NCBI GenBank assembly: GCA_964455975.1
Contig: CAYVYP010000002.1
Span: 1 to 60,732, forward strand
Origin: JAETTH01 sp964455975
GTDB taxonomy: Bacteria > Bacillota > Clostridia > TANB77 > CAG-508
DNA: 60,732 nucleotides
Reading direction: 5' to 3'
Below are positions 19,241-28,915 of this stretch, in pieces. The translations under genes and the position numbers were made by a program. The notes beneath the pieces are model-generated. The model did not search any database. It saw only the letters and a program-made list of their open reading frames with translations, and was not told the origin of the DNA. How positions within the stretch are numbered: the first letter of the stretch is position 1; every line of letters starts with the position of its first letter.

Positions 19241-20274
19241 ATGACAAAAATATATAATTGGAAAAATGATATAAAAGAAAATGAATTAAATAATGTTATA
19301 GAAGTTTTAAAAGATAACGGTTTAGTCATACTTCCAACAGAAACAGTATATGGAATTGCTGCTAGTGCTTTTTCAGATGAGGCTTGTGAAAAAATATTCA
19401 CTTCTAAAGGTAGAGCACAAGATAATCCTTTAATAGTTCATGTTAGTAGTAAAGAGATGATTTATGATATTGTAGAAAGACCAAACGAGATAGAAGAAAA
19501 ACTAATTGATACTTTTATGCCAGGTCCATTCACACTTATACTGACTAAGAAAAAATGTATTTGTGATACTGTAACTTGTTTTCGGAGAAACGGTTGGTAT
19601 TAGAATGCCTAATAACAAAATTGTTAATAAAGTTATTGAGAAAACTAATATTCCTCTTGCAGCGCCTAGTGCAAATTTATCAACTAAACCTAGCGGTACT
19701 TGCGTAGAAGATATTAAAGAAGAATTTGATGGTAAAGTAGATATAATAGTTGATGGTGGTAAATGTAATATTGGAATTGAATCTACAGTTGTAAAAGTTA
19801 TAGATGGTGTTCCAGTTATTCTTAGACCAGGATTTATTACTGAAGAAGATATAAAAAACGTTATTCGGAACTGTAAAACTTAGTGATAAATTATTTTGTA
19901 GAGTTAAAGAAAATGAAAAGGTTGAAAGTCCTGGAATGAAATATAAGCACTATGCTCCAAAGACAAAATGTATTTTGGTAAAAAAAGGCTCTACTCAAAT
20001 TAATAAAATAAATAACTTAATTTCTAAAAATAACAACTGTTGTGTTTTAGGATTTATAGAAGATAAGGAACATATTAATATTTCAGAAAGTAAATTCATT
20101 AATTTAGGTAGTAAAAGTAATCTTAAAGAGATTTCTAGTAATATCTTTTCTAGTTTAAGAAAAGTAGATAAAATGGATTGTGGCCTTGCAATAATTGAAG
20201 GTTTAGAAGAAAAAAATTTAGGACTTAGTATAATGAACAGATTAGTTAGAGCTTGTGAAAATAATACTATATAA
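19241..20274 (+). CDS. sua5: L-threonylcarbamoyladenylate synthase (Sua5/YwlC), read through two CGGA quadruplets
   Basis: 343 aa when the extra C at 19583 and 19866 are skipped, the usual length of two-domain Sua5 proteins. The YrdC domain has LVILPTETVYGIAA, KGRAQDNPLIVH, PGPFTLIL and, across the first site, GETVGIRMP (Gly115), then AAPSANLSTKPSGT, followed by the second site at Gly209 (VIGTVKLSD) and the C-terminal Sua5 domain starting SPGMKYKHYAPK. The enzyme makes threonylcarbamoyl-AMP for the essential t6A37 tRNA modification. An essential gene with two frame breaks argues strongly against pseudogenisation. Confidence 0.93.
19583..19586 (+). other. CGGA quadruplet / +1 frameshift site 1 in sua5
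   Basis: Context TTT-C-GGA-GAA. Skipping C19583 restores GETVGIRMP of the YrdC domain. Confidence 0.9.
19866..19869 (+). other. CGGA quadruplet / +1 frameshift site 2 in sua5
   Basis: Context ATT-C-GGA-ACT. Skipping C19866 joins the interdomain linker to SPGMKYKHYAPK, the Sua5-domain signature. Confidence 0.9.
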
Positions 20275-20277
20275 GTA

Positions 20278-20307
20278 AACAGGAGAACAAAGAATCGTTC
20301 TCCTGTT
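20278..20307 (+). terminator. Hairpin after sua5
   Basis: Inverted repeat AACAGGAGAAC / GTTCTCCTGTT with an 8-base loop. No T run follows, so efficiency is uncertain. It lies between convergent sua5 and the MYG1-like gene. Confidence 0.55.
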
Positions 20308-20332
20308 ATGATTGTTGGTTGTTACTGTTTGC

Positions 20333-21262
20333 TTAATTCATAGCAATTCTGCACATTTCAATGATGGACTCCTTAGTCTTGGCTCTTATAAAAAAACACC
20401 CATTGTGACAAAATATTGCATCCTGTATCCCAGAAATTTCAGGCAAGGTCTTTTCATTTCCGCCAGCCCATTTTTTAGGAAAAGAAACAAGCTGTTCAAA
20501 TTTCTTTTCAATTGATGGCGGAACACTTTGTGCTGCCCAGCCTCCTGCAGGATACGGAAAAATTATAAACTTCACTCTATAGTCATGACTCTCGTTATAT
20601 TTTACAACATCTTGGAGCCACGGCATTGTTTGCACAGGAATTTCCAAAATCCCATCATTGACGCAGTCATATCTCTTTTGAAGTTCTTTTTTAGTAGCAA
20701 CTTGTACAACCTTATCTTTAATGATTTCTTTCAGAATACCAAACACAATTGCCTCCACTCTGCTGAAAGCTTCGTCGTAATTTGGAGTTTCCAACCATGA
20801 CGGAATAAATTTCGAGATAAAGCTAAATGTATGACTGCTAATCTTCTCGCCATTGTCTTCTGTATCTACTGGAATGATAACTTCTCTGTCAATCTGCTCT
20901 TTAATTTCCTTGATTTCGTCATCATCGATAGATATACCTTCTTTGGTTATAACATTCTTGATAGCTTCTTCTGCAAATTTCCTCCATACCAGTCCCGCAC
21001 TAGCGTATTTTTCGCCTGTAAGTCTGCATACATTGAAGCCTGCCATATGGTGGTCTAACATTCCGCCTCCAATATCAATTACGATATCCAGTTTATTCAA
21101 CTCATCAAGGTTTCTTGTCCGCACCACATATACATCAGTGTTCATGTGTGCAATTTCAAGTGTTGCAATGCCAACGACCTCGTCACAATGAAATATTCCA
21201 TTATGTGTGCCAAAATTCATTGCACATTTTGTGTTGCTGTTTTCTCCTACTCCAATAATCAT
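20333..21262 (-). CDS. MYG1/UPF0160-family metal-dependent hydrolase or exonuclease, probably foreign
   Basis: A 309-aa protein with the DHH-type metal motifs of the MYG1 family: GTHNGIFHCDEV (residues 18-29), DIVIDIGGGMLDHH and VKFIIFPYPAGGW. Eukaryotic MYG1 is a nuclease; bacterial roles are unclear. Composition and codon choice are far more GC-rich than the neighbours, with many C- and G-ending codons, which suggests recent transfer. It contains one in-frame CGG (codon 48, 21121-21119) in VVRTRNL. Family members have Arg there, so CGG is meant as an ordinary triplet. A strong AAGGAGGT precedes the ATG. Confidence 0.85.
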   Translation of the reverse strand: MIIGVGENSNTKCAMNFGTHNGIFHCDEVVGIATLEIAHMNTDVYVVRTRNLDELNKLDIVIDIGGGMLDHHMAGFNVCRLTGEKYASAGLVWRKFAEEAIKNVITKEGISIDDDEIKEIKEQIDREVIIPVDTEDNGEKISSHTFSFISKFIPSWLETPNYDEAFSRVEAIVFGILKEIIKDKVVQVATKKELQKRYDCVNDGILEIPVQTMPWLQDVVKYNESHDYRVKFIIFPYPAGGWAAQSVPPSIEKKFEQLVSFPKKWAGGNEKTLPEISGIQDAIFCHNGCFFIRAKTKESIIEMCRIAMN

Positions 21263-21640
21263 ATTTTTACCTCCTTAAATTATTTCTTGTTGTTTTTGTG
21301 AAACTATATTATTTCAACCCTATAATGTAACCAGGGGGTATATAAATAAATGCTAAAAATCTAGCATAACACAATTATACTACAAAAAGCTAGTTTTTTG
21401 CAAATGTTCCAGCACTTAAGTATAAGTTTTTTTGACATAAAAAAACAACTTTAAAAATTTTATTAGTTTGTAAGCTGTTTTCAATTAGAGCCTTAACGAT
21501 ACACGTATACGAACCCAAGATTGATTAAATTAACTGATAAATAAATCATATCGTATATTATAGATTTTTTAAATTGTAGTATAGAATATTTTTAATATTT
21601 ATAGTATAATATTGATAATTTAAAATTAGGAGTAAAAGAT
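21263..21640. other. Intergenic region between the MYG1-like gene and the HAD-MFS pair
   Basis: No gene is visible. On the minus strand, 21437-21480 resembles the terminator behind the unusual tRNA-Gly (shared TTATTAGTT and GTAAG blocks), and 21485-21520 has a GC-richer piece with TTGGGTTCG that looks like a decayed tRNA end. The stretch may mark an old recombination junction. Confidence 0.35.
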
Positions 21641-22387
21641 ATGCAAAGAGATTTAAAATTAAATAATTCATTGATAGGAAAAATTTTATTAATATCTGAT
21701 TATGATCAAACTTTCTATTTGAATGATGATGATATAAAAACGAATATAAGATCTGTGGAAAAATTTAAAAATGATGGTAATATTTTTGTTATTGCAACAG
21801 GAAGAAGTTATCAAGATTTAAAAAATAAGGTGATTGAATATAATTTTTGTTATGATTATGCAATTATAAATCATGGAGCCACTATTATAGATAAAAATGA
21901 TAATATATTGGAGTATCACTCAATAGAAAATGAAATTGTAAAAAATATAATTAATGATTTAGACTTAAATTTAGCAGCAAAATATTTTTTTTGTAATTTA
22001 AAAAATAGCAGATGTGATATTTCTGATGGGAATTTAACAAAAATAAATGTTAAATATCATTCAAAAGAAAAGGCGTTTGAGATGGTGAATAAGGTATTAA
22101 GTAAATATAAGAAATATGTGAACTGCTTTTATGTTACATATAATTCAATTGAAATAATATCAAATAAAACAAATAAATCACTAGCAATTAACAAAATTGT
22201 TGAATTAGAAAAAATAATTAGCACTTATACCATCGGCGATGGATATAGTGATATTGAAATGGTTAAGAAATTTAATGGTTATTGTATGAAAAATTCTGTT
22301 GATGAATTGCTAAGTATTTGTAATAAAAATGTTGTTAACAGTGTATCAGAATTAATAGATAAATTAATATATGGAGTATCGATATGA
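21641..22387 (+). CDS. HAD-superfamily hydrolase, Cof-type
   Basis: A 248-aa phosphatase-type protein. Motif I DYDQT with both Asp residues is at about residues 19-23, motif II is in VIATGRSY, and motif IV is GDGYSDIEM near residue 205; the cap is of the Cof/C2 kind. It probably dephosphorylates a small metabolite; the substrate is unknown. Its stop overlaps the start of the MFS gene (ATGA), so the two are coupled and may act on the same compound. AGGAG precedes the ATG. Confidence 0.85.
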   Translation: MQRDLKLNNSLIGKILLISDYDQTFYLNDDDIKTNIRSVEKFKNDGNIFVIATGRSYQDLKNKVIEYNFCYDYAIINHGATIIDKNDNILEYHSIENEIVKNIINDLDLNLAAKYFFCNLKNSRCDISDGNLTKINVKYHSKEKAFEMVNKVLSKYKKYVNCFYVTYNSIEIISNKTNKSLAINKIVELEKIISTYTIGDGYSDIEMVKKFNGYCMKNSVDELLSICNKNVVNSVSELIDKLIYGVSI

Positions 22388-23574
22388 AAAATTTAAAATC
22401 AGAAGAAAATATAATAATAACAATAAATGCAATAAAAAAAGTAATGGTTTTATTTTTAGGTCCTTTCTTAACTGCTTATTTTATTAAAACATCTAAAGAG
22501 AGTATAATTGATTTGTCTTCGTATTACATATTTTCATATATAATGCTTGCTATTTGTAGTTTTATTGTTGCAAGTATTATTAAAAGAAAGTTTAGAATTG
22601 GAATGTTTAGAGTTGGCGTTATACTTAATTTCTTTTATGTAATGCTCATTATAATTCTTAAAGAAAAAATAATTAATTATTTACCTATATTATCAATTGT
22701 TTATGGAATTTCTTCTAGTACTTATTGGTTTTCTTATAATTTATTTGTCATTAATAAAATTGATAACAATAATAGGACGGAATTCACAGTCAAATCAAAG
22801 ATTATTTCTTCTATAATAGGAATTTTATGCCCTATATTATTAGGTTCTATTATAACTATAACTGATTACGAGCTTACTGCAATAATTATTTTAGTTATTT
22901 CATTTATACAAATTATTTTATCTTTTTTACTTAATCCAGAAAATAATAATAGTTTAAGTAAATTTAATTTGTTAAAAACTTTAAAAATTATTAAAAATAA
23001 TAAGCAAATCAGAAAAATATCAATAGTTGAATTTTTTATTGGCATGAATGTGAGTGATGGGGCATTAGAAATATTAATCACTATTTTAATTTTTAATTCA
23101 TTTAAGACTAATATGAATTTAGGAATAATAACTACTATTGCTACTATATTATCTATGATTTTTGTAAAACTATACGGAAAAATATATAAAAATAGAAATG
23201 ATAAAAATATAATAATTATTTCAGGTATAATTCCAGTTATTTCAGTTTTAATATTAATGTTATGTAAGAATAGTTTTACAATTATTACTTATAATTTTTG
23301 TTATGTTATATTTACATCAATACTTACTTTAGCAAGAGAGATAAGATTATTTAATATATCAGATAGTTCTATTATTGATAAAGACAATCAATGTGAATTT
23401 TTTTCTTTAAGGGAATGTATATTAAATTTAGGAAGAATATTTGGATATATACTATTGCTAATTGCAGGTTTATCTATGAATCAGTATATACTTAATATAA
23501 CAATGCTCCTTTTAACATCGTCAATACTAATAACAGCTTTTAATGTAAAAGATATTAAAAAATATGAAAACTAA
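22384..23574 (+). CDS. MFS-type transporter
   Basis: A 396-aa membrane protein with 11-12 hydrophobic helices and short basic loops (IKRKFRIG, KLYGKIYKNRNDK), as in major facilitator permeases. The substrate cannot be told. It overlaps the HAD gene by four bases (ATGA) and is followed by a strong hairpin, giving a two-gene operon. Codon use is as AT-rich as the native genes. Confidence 0.75.
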   Translation: MKNLKSEENIIITINAIKKVMVLFLGPFLTAYFIKTSKESIIDLSSYYIFSYIMLAICSFIVASIIKRKFRIGMFRVGVILNFFYVMLIIILKEKIINYLPILSIVYGISSSTYWFSYNLFVINKIDNNNRTEFTVKSKIISSIIGILCPILLGSIITITDYELTAIIILVISFIQIILSFLLNPENNNSLSKFNLLKTLKIIKNNKQIRKISIVEFFIGMNVSDGALEILITILIFNSFKTNMNLGIITTIATILSMIFVKLYGKIYKNRNDKNIIIISGIIPVISVLILMLCKNSFTIITYNFCYVIFTSILTLAREIRLFNISDSSIIDKDNQCEFFSLRECILNLGRIFGYILLLIAGLSMNQYILNITMLLLTSSILITAFNVKDIKKYEN

Positions 23575-23582
23575 ATTTTATA

Positions 23583-23620
23583 AGATAAAGACAATGCTTA
23601 GTTGGCATTGTCTTTATCTA
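23583..23620 (+). terminator. Terminator of the HAD-MFS operon
   Basis: Near-perfect hairpin GATAAAGACAATGC / GCATTGTCTTTATC with a 7-base loop, immediately after the MFS stop. Confidence 0.85.
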
Positions 23621-24098
23621 TCTTATCAAAAATTAAATAGTATTCTTTTATATTTATTATTAAGTATTAATTATTTAAAAATCTTATTATAATTGAATTC
23701 GTGAGTCATATTTTTTTGCTTTCTTATCTAACATTTTTTTCATCGCTATTTAAATATAAACATTTAATTTTATATCTTTTTTCTAATTTTTATCATTCTT
23801 TCTTTTTTTGTTAATTATTTGTATAAAAAAATCAACATATTTCAGTTGATTTCTAACAAACGTCACATTGGTGAGACGATTATATCTTTTGGAGCGGTTT
23901 ACGTACAAGTTACGAACTTTATTCTCTTTCTAAAATATGAAATAATTATACATAATGTACTATAAAAATGCAATAAAAAATTGTATTTTTCACAAATTAT
24001 TCTATTCATGGTTACAGTTCACAGCTTAAAATTATAGCTATTCAAAAAATTAATTAATATAATTAAAATGTTGATTCTTGAGTATAAATTTATTTTAA
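23621..24098. other. Long AT-rich intergenic region with a tRNA-end-like fragment
   Basis: No credible gene. On the minus strand 23918-23890 ends in CCGCTCCA, identical to the last eight bases of the unusual tRNA-Gly. It is followed by a hairpin ATCAAC...GTTGAT with a T run (about 23850-23825). The 5' half of a tRNA is absent, so at most this is a remnant. Confidence 0.4.
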
Positions 24099-25148
24099 TT
24101 AAAAATCAAAATCTAAATATGCATATTTTTTGGGTTTGAATTTTAAGTAATTATCTATTCTTTCTTTAGCGAAATCAGAAATGGAATTTATTCTTTTACA
24201 AGATTTATCATATACAACCAATGGAATTATATATCTTCTTTTAGCAGTTATACTAACACAATATTTATCATGAACAGGTGAATCACTTTCATGTATTTCT
24301 GTTGAATTTCTAAAAAGTTTGAAACAATTTGAAATTTTTTCATCAGTACAATTTTCTATTTTATTTATTACTTCTTTTTCAGATAAGGTATATAAATCCT
24401 TTTTCGTTAAAAGATTATTTTCCGACATTTTCTTTACAGTATCTGCTAAAAATTGCATTGCCAATTTATCTTCATTAGATACCCACAATGGCCATAATTG
24501 ACTTGCACCATCTATAAATTTTTCTGCTATATTTTTATCTTTAAAGCATAATTCTTCTATACCTTCTTCGTTTTTCTGTATTTCAATATTTAAGTAAATT
24601 TCTTTAATTTTTTGTACATCCCAAACTTCTTTAAAATATAATCCATTAGTGAAAGTATATTCTAATCTATCTGCTGATAATTTTGGAGTATCATTATCTG
24701 CTATTGGATATATATGATAATCGTCTACTTCATCCACTTTTATATTATCTCTTTCTAGCAATTTCATTATTTCTTTTGAATTTTTTATCATATATGTTGT
24801 TAATTCTTCAGTAGATTCCTGTGTTTCATGATCTCCATTCATAAAATCAATGCAGTGTTTGAATACAGGTGTACTAATATCATGAAAAAGTCCTGCAATC
24901 GTTTGCTTTTTGTCTTTTGTAAAGTTCCAAATAATTAATGCAACTCCTATACTATGGTCTAAGTTTGAGTAAAAAAATTTATTATTAAATATTTTAGTAT
25001 AGTCTGTTCCACAAGCACAACCAATTTTTCCTATTCTTTGCATTTCATGAGTATTTATATAGTCATATAAAAAATCTGGTATTTCATCTGACAATATTTT
25101 AAAATACTCTTTCACAGTTTCATTTAATTCCTCAAAATATTCATTCAT
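24099..25148 (-). CDS. HD-domain phosphohydrolase
   Basis: 349 aa with an HD metal-binding core: LDHSIGVAL, then AGLFHDISTPVFKHCIDF and a downstream Asp in SADRLEYTF, typical of HD-superfamily enzymes acting on nucleotides or RNA. The flanking sequence matches small Clostridia HD proteins, but I cannot name the substrate. It is the last gene of a minus-strand cluster with the histidine phosphatase and the P-loop kinase, all possible nucleotide or phosphate-ester enzymes. Confidence 0.78.
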   Translation of the reverse strand: MNEYFEELNETVKEYFKILSDEIPDFLYDYINTHEMQRIGKIGCACGTDYTKIFNNKFFYSNLDHSIGVALIIWNFTKDKKQTIAGLFHDISTPVFKHCIDFMNGDHETQESTEELTTYMIKNSKEIMKLLERDNIKVDEVDDYHIYPIADNDTPKLSADRLEYTFTNGLYFKEVWDVQKIKEIYLNIEIQKNEEGIEELCFKDKNIAEKFIDGASQLWPLWVSNEDKLAMQFLADTVKKMSENNLLTKKDLYTLSEKEVINKIENCTDEKISNCFKLFRNSTEIHESDSPVHDKYCVSITAKRRYIIPLVVYDKSCKRINSISDFAKERIDNYLKFKPKKYAYLDFDF

Positions 25149-25174
25149 TATATTTTCTCCATTTCTAGTTTAAT

Positions 25175-25702
25175 TTAAAAAGTAGTTTTAAAAATTTCAG
25201 CAGGTTTCATATCTCCACAATCACAAATGGATTGAAACGCCATTTTATGAGCAACTACAATTACTGTATCATATTTTTCTTTATATTTATCAATGATAGA
25301 CATAACTCTATTTTTTAATTCTTCTTTTGTTTCCCACTTTCTTTTTTGATTAGTAGGATAAACTCCATTATTTTCAATATAATCTTTATAATACTCTTTC
25401 ATTTCATCGCTATTTTTGTATTGATATGTAAGGTCTGGCTGCCATTCTCTTATATCTGGTTCGACCACAATTTCAAGTCCTGTTTCTTTGGATATTATGC
25501 TAGCTGTTTGCAAGGCTCTCGTATATGGTGAAGCTATAATAATTTGTGCATTTTTTAATCTAGTATCTTTTGATGTTTCTATAACATCTTTTATCCTATC
25601 TTGTTTTAATGGTGCAAAATCATGTCCTTGTCCTATAAATCCGTGAATATCTCCATATGTATAATCTGGTTTACCATGTCTAATTAAATAAAATGTTGCC
25701 AT
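25175..25702 (-). CDS. Histidine phosphatase (phosphoglycerate mutase-like)
   Basis: About 175 aa. The catalytic motif LIRHGKP is near the start and ASPYTRALQTA and VVAHKMAFQ follow, covering the phosphohistidine pocket of the family. I chose the ATG at 25702 because GGAGG is 7 bases before it; an earlier in-frame ATG would place that site within the gene. Substrate unknown. It lies 26 bases upstream of the HD gene and is probably cotranscribed. Confidence 0.82.
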   Translation of the reverse strand: MATFYLIRHGKPDYTYGDIHGFIGQGHDFAPLKQDRIKDVIETSKDTRLKNAQIIIASPYTRALQTASIISKETGLEIVVEPDIREWQPDLTYQYKNSDEMKEYYKDYIENNGVYPTNQKRKWETKEELKNRVMSIIDKYKEKYDTVIVVAHKMAFQSICDCGDMKPAEIFKTTF

Positions 25703-25773
25703 ATTCATTCCTCCAATTAATATAATTAATTTTTTCATATTATATTATATCTATATATTTTTTTCAATGTTAT

Positions 25774-26398
25774 TTACAAATCTCTATCATTTAATTCTTG
25801 AACATTTAGAATTTTTGCAATAATTTCACTTACATACATTTTATCTTTCTCATCAGTGGATATCCTCCTACTATTAGGTATCTTTCTTGATATTATTTCA
25901 TAAAATTCGTTTTGATAATCTGTAAAAGCACTATTAATCCATGACTTTGATAATTCTTTTTCTCTTGTTTTGTTTCTTTGCATTATACTATCATTATTAG
26001 TATATAAAAATATGTATTCATCTGGTTGCAATAATGTACTGTCATTAAACAATTTTTCATATTGACCGCATTGCATGTTTAAATGTCAGATATTTACCTA
26101 ATTTTTCAAATGCATAGCTAATTGCTACTGTAGATAATGCACATCTATCTAAAACAATATTTTTTCCTTCTAAAGCAAGTTCAGTTGCTTTCTTCATTCT
26201 TCGCCTCTCTACTTCAAAAAAGAACAACTGATTTTGTATTTCTTGTTCATAATTTTTAGATGGCCTAGGAGGATTTTTTTCATATACCATGCATTCATCA
26301 ATTACTATGCAATTAAGATAATTTTTCATATTTTGGCATGTTGTTGTTTTACCAGAATTAGAAGGTCCTTCTACTACAATTATTTTTCCTCTATTCAT
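25774..26398 (-). CDS. P-loop kinase (thymidylate kinase-like), read through one CGGT quadruplet
   Basis: 207 aa when the extra C at 26068 is skipped. Walker A GPSNSGKTTT is at residues 11-20, a LDRCALSTVA segment resembles the DR(Y/F) substrate loop of thymidylate-type kinases, and after the site (Gly111 in HAMGQYEKLF) the sequence continues with EYIFLYTNND and a helical lid-like end. Without the shift the protein stops after three more residues. Its substrate is unknown, perhaps a nucleoside or sugar. It is 8 bases downstream of the GT2 gene. Confidence 0.8.
26065..26068 (-). other. CGGT quadruplet / +1 frameshift site in the P-loop kinase
   Basis: Context ATG-C-GGT-CAA. It is the only site preceded by a codon ending in G. 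Skipping C26068 joins two halves of the kinase. Confidence 0.75.
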
Positions 26399-26406
26399 AT
26401 TTATTC

Positions 26407-27834
26407 CTACCTTACTGTTTTATATTTTTCTTTCTTTCGTGATATTAAAGCGTATATTGGTCCTATATTAGAAATAGAAGTTGCTAGTATTGTATTGCAC
26501 AAAATTTTTATTTTATTTTTAAAAGCTATTTCTGTTAAATTTTCAATTAACTTGATAGTACTTCCATACTCTAATAAAATCATTCCTATATATGATAATA
26601 CAGATAGCAAAAGCATTATAATATTTTCATTTAATAGGGATACTACAAGTGTATATAAAAATGCCAATGGTAAACCAAACCATGTTATATTCATTCTTAT
26701 TCTTTGAATTAACCAACCTATGCTATTTGAATTAACCTTTTTATTTTGCTTAAAAACATCTTTAAATATTTTCAAACAATCAAATGATGTTTTAAACCAT
26801 ACAGCATTTTGTTTTGTTAGTATAGATAAATACTGTGGTGATTGCATAATTTCTAGTGTTCTTATAGGATAAATAGATATATCTTTATTTCTTAATACAT
26901 AGCTCATATATATATCTTCACACCAATATTTTGTTTCAAATCCACCCATTTTTTTTAATATATCAACTCTAATATACATTCCATGTCCAACTACATATGT
27001 GTACAGTAATTTGTGTGGAAAATATGAATTTATCAATCCATACCTAAGTTCAAAATTTGATTGATATATGGCAAATCCTTTCATTAAATCAGATAATTTA
27101 TTCCAATTACTTATTGGAACGGAATATTGTTGTATAACTTTAGGAAATTTATTGCTATTTATGGAGTCAAAAATTTCTTTAATAGTATCTTTATTCGGGA
27201 TACTATCTGCATTATAAACTGAAAAGTAATAATTTTTCTCATCTCTAAATTCAAAATTATTCAATACATAATTAAGTTGATCTGCCATTATTCCTTCACT
27301 ATTTGGATAATGAAAATGATATATCTTTTCTTCCAAATGATTTTGAACTATAAAATTATTCACCAAATTATTAGTAGTTTTAGAATTTTCAATCTTATCC
27401 TTTGCAATCTCTCCTATTTTTTCTGATTTACTGTACTTTAAAATTTCTTTAATTTCATTTGTTGATAATATTTTATTATATTTGTTAATTAGTTTTTGTA
27501 ACTCTGTATTGTTTTTGATATCCTTTATAAACTGTTCTTTTAAATACAAATTTTTTTCTTTTTCAAAATCTTCTTTTTGTGTTGTTACTACTAAGACTTT
27601 GACATTCTCTAAATTATCAGTTAATTCTAAAAAATGATTTAATGTTTGAATAATAATATCTTGTTCTCTTAGACATGGAATAACAATAAGAATATTGGTT
27701 TTCTTAGCAATTGCTTTTAATTTATTTTCTCTTTTTTTATTTTGATTATAAATGTATTTAAATGTTCTATAAAAGCACCAAATTCCAGTAAAAACTTCTA
27801 AAATTAAAATTATATAATATGCTACTATACTCAT
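26407..27834 (-). CDS. Family 2 glycosyltransferase, membrane-bound
   Basis: About 475 aa from the ATG behind GGAGG. An N-terminal helix, a GT-A catalytic domain and four C-terminal helices follow. Catalytic signatures are ILIVIPCLREQ, the DxD-like YNADSIP (near residue 210), GHGMYIR, and WCEDIYMSYVL, with a QNAVW motif comparable to Q/RxxRW of processive synthases. It may make or extend a surface polysaccharide. It sits with the DGAHR protein upstream and a P-loop kinase downstream, so a small glycan module is possible. Confidence 0.83.
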   Translation of the reverse strand: MSIVAYYIILILEVFTGIWCFYRTFKYIYNQNKKRENKLKAIAKKTNILIVIPCLREQDIIIQTLNHFLELTDNLENVKVLVVTTQKEDFEKEKNLYLKEQFIKDIKNNTELQKLINKYNKILSTNEIKEILKYSKSEKIGEIAKDKIENSKTTNNLVNNFIVQNHLEEKIYHFHYPNSEGIMADQLNYVLNNFEFRDEKNYYFSVYNADSIPNKDTIKEIFDSINSNKFPKVIQQYSVPISNWNKLSDLMKGFAIYQSNFELRYGLINSYFPHKLLYTYVVGHGMYIRVDILKKMGGFETKYWCEDIYMSYVLRNKDISIYPIRTLEIMQSPQYLSILTKQNAVWFKTSFDCLKIFKDVFKQNKKVNSNSIGWLIQRIRMNITWFGLPLAFLYTLVVSLLNENIIMLLLSVLSYIGMILLEYGSTIKLIENLTEIAFKNKIKILCNTILATSISNIGPIYALISRKKEKYKTVR

Positions 27835-27892
27835 TCTTTTCCTCCATCTGCAAAAATGAAGATATAACATTAAGTTAAATCTTCATCATTAG

Positions 27893-28546
27893 TTATTTTT
27901 GTTTTAATATTTTTTTAGATATATTTTTTATTTTCTCAACATATTTATAAGGCATTCCTCTTTGTAAAAAAAACATTTCATCATATTTTCCATCTAGTAA
28001 GTCAAACACACAATATTGTACTCTTAAATCAAAATATAAAGAAATTGCAATTCTATGAGCTCCGTCAATAGGAATTCCTGTTGTACTAATTGGAATTATA
28101 GTTTTATCTAAATTATTACAAGATTTGATGTTATCAATAAGATAATTAAAAATTCTTATAAAATCATTTGAACTATTCTTCCTACCATCAGGTTCATAAA
28201 AATTATTAAATGCTTTTATATGTGATAAATATATCTTTGTGGCTTCATTCAAATTATAGTTTTCAATATATGATTTAACATAGTAGTATTTTACAAATAT
28301 GTCAAATCTATATTTAGATAATAAATTAATAGGATTAGTTTTATATACAGCAATTTTATCTCTATGAGATAGAATATTATATATATATTCATTATCTAGC
28401 AATTTTTTTAACTGATTTTGTGAAATGTTTTTTACTTTTTGACTATCTAGAATTGGTGATTCGTTTAAAGAAGAAATGATTTTATTTTTATTATTATAAA
28501 ATTTTCCAAATTCTATTTTTCCCATTCCATCAATTATTTTCTCCAT
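27893..28546 (-). CDS. Protein of unknown function with ParB-like DGAHR motif
   Basis: 217 aa, soluble, rich in Lys, Asn and Ile. The only recognisable motif is IPIDGAHRIAISLYF near residue 165, which resembles the DGxHR loop of ParB/Srx-fold nucleotide-binding proteins. Similar motifs occur in uncharacterised proteins beside glycosyltransferases. It ends 59 bases before the GT2 start and a weak ribosome binding site precedes its ATG. Function not known; a phosphotransfer or nucleotide-dependent role is only a guess. Confidence 0.6.
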   Translation of the reverse strand: MEKIIDGMGKIEFGKFYNNKNKIISSLNESPILDSQKVKNISQNQLKKLLDNEYIYNILSHRDKIAVYKTNPINLLSKYRFDIFVKYYYVKSYIENYNLNEATKIYLSHIKAFNNFYEPDGRKNSSNDFIRIFNYLIDNIKSCNNLDKTIIPISTTGIPIDGAHRIAISLYFDLRVQYCVFDLLDGKYDEMFFLQRGMPYKYVEKIKNISKKILKQK

Positions 28547-28915
28547 ATTTCGTTCCTTTTGTATATGATTTTATCACATAGAAATCAATTTTTCAATATC
28601 TTTGTAAAATTTTTCCAATATTTTAGATTTTTTTGTTACATTTTATACTATTAAACAAATACAATGCTACTTTATTTTGTTCAGATGAATCCATTTCCAT
28701 AATTTTAGAACAAGCAAATATGATGTATGGATAATTTGCAAAGTTAACGATAGTTGTTTTGTATTCTATATTTTTTTGGGGTATGGGGTCTAAACTCATC
28801 TTTGAATTTGTGCGGGAGTATAAATTCATTGCTTGCTAGGACATAAATTTGTTATTTGTTATTTTTAGCTTATTTTATGCTACTATTTTTTTATAAAAAT
28901 TTTATCATAACTTCA
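28547..28915. other. Spacer downstream of the serine recombinase
   Basis: A short minus-strand open frame (28829..28623, 68 aa, no ribosome binding site) is not convincing. The stretch holds an unusual G-rich patch GGGGTATGGGGTC (about 28776-28790). Because large serine recombinases usually lie beside one attachment site, this spacer is a candidate att region, but I see no second copy of it in the window. Confidence 0.3.

Noticed and set aside
28623..28829. A 68-aa minus-strand open frame
   Set aside because: No ribosome binding site, no recognisable motif, and odd composition over a G-rich patch.
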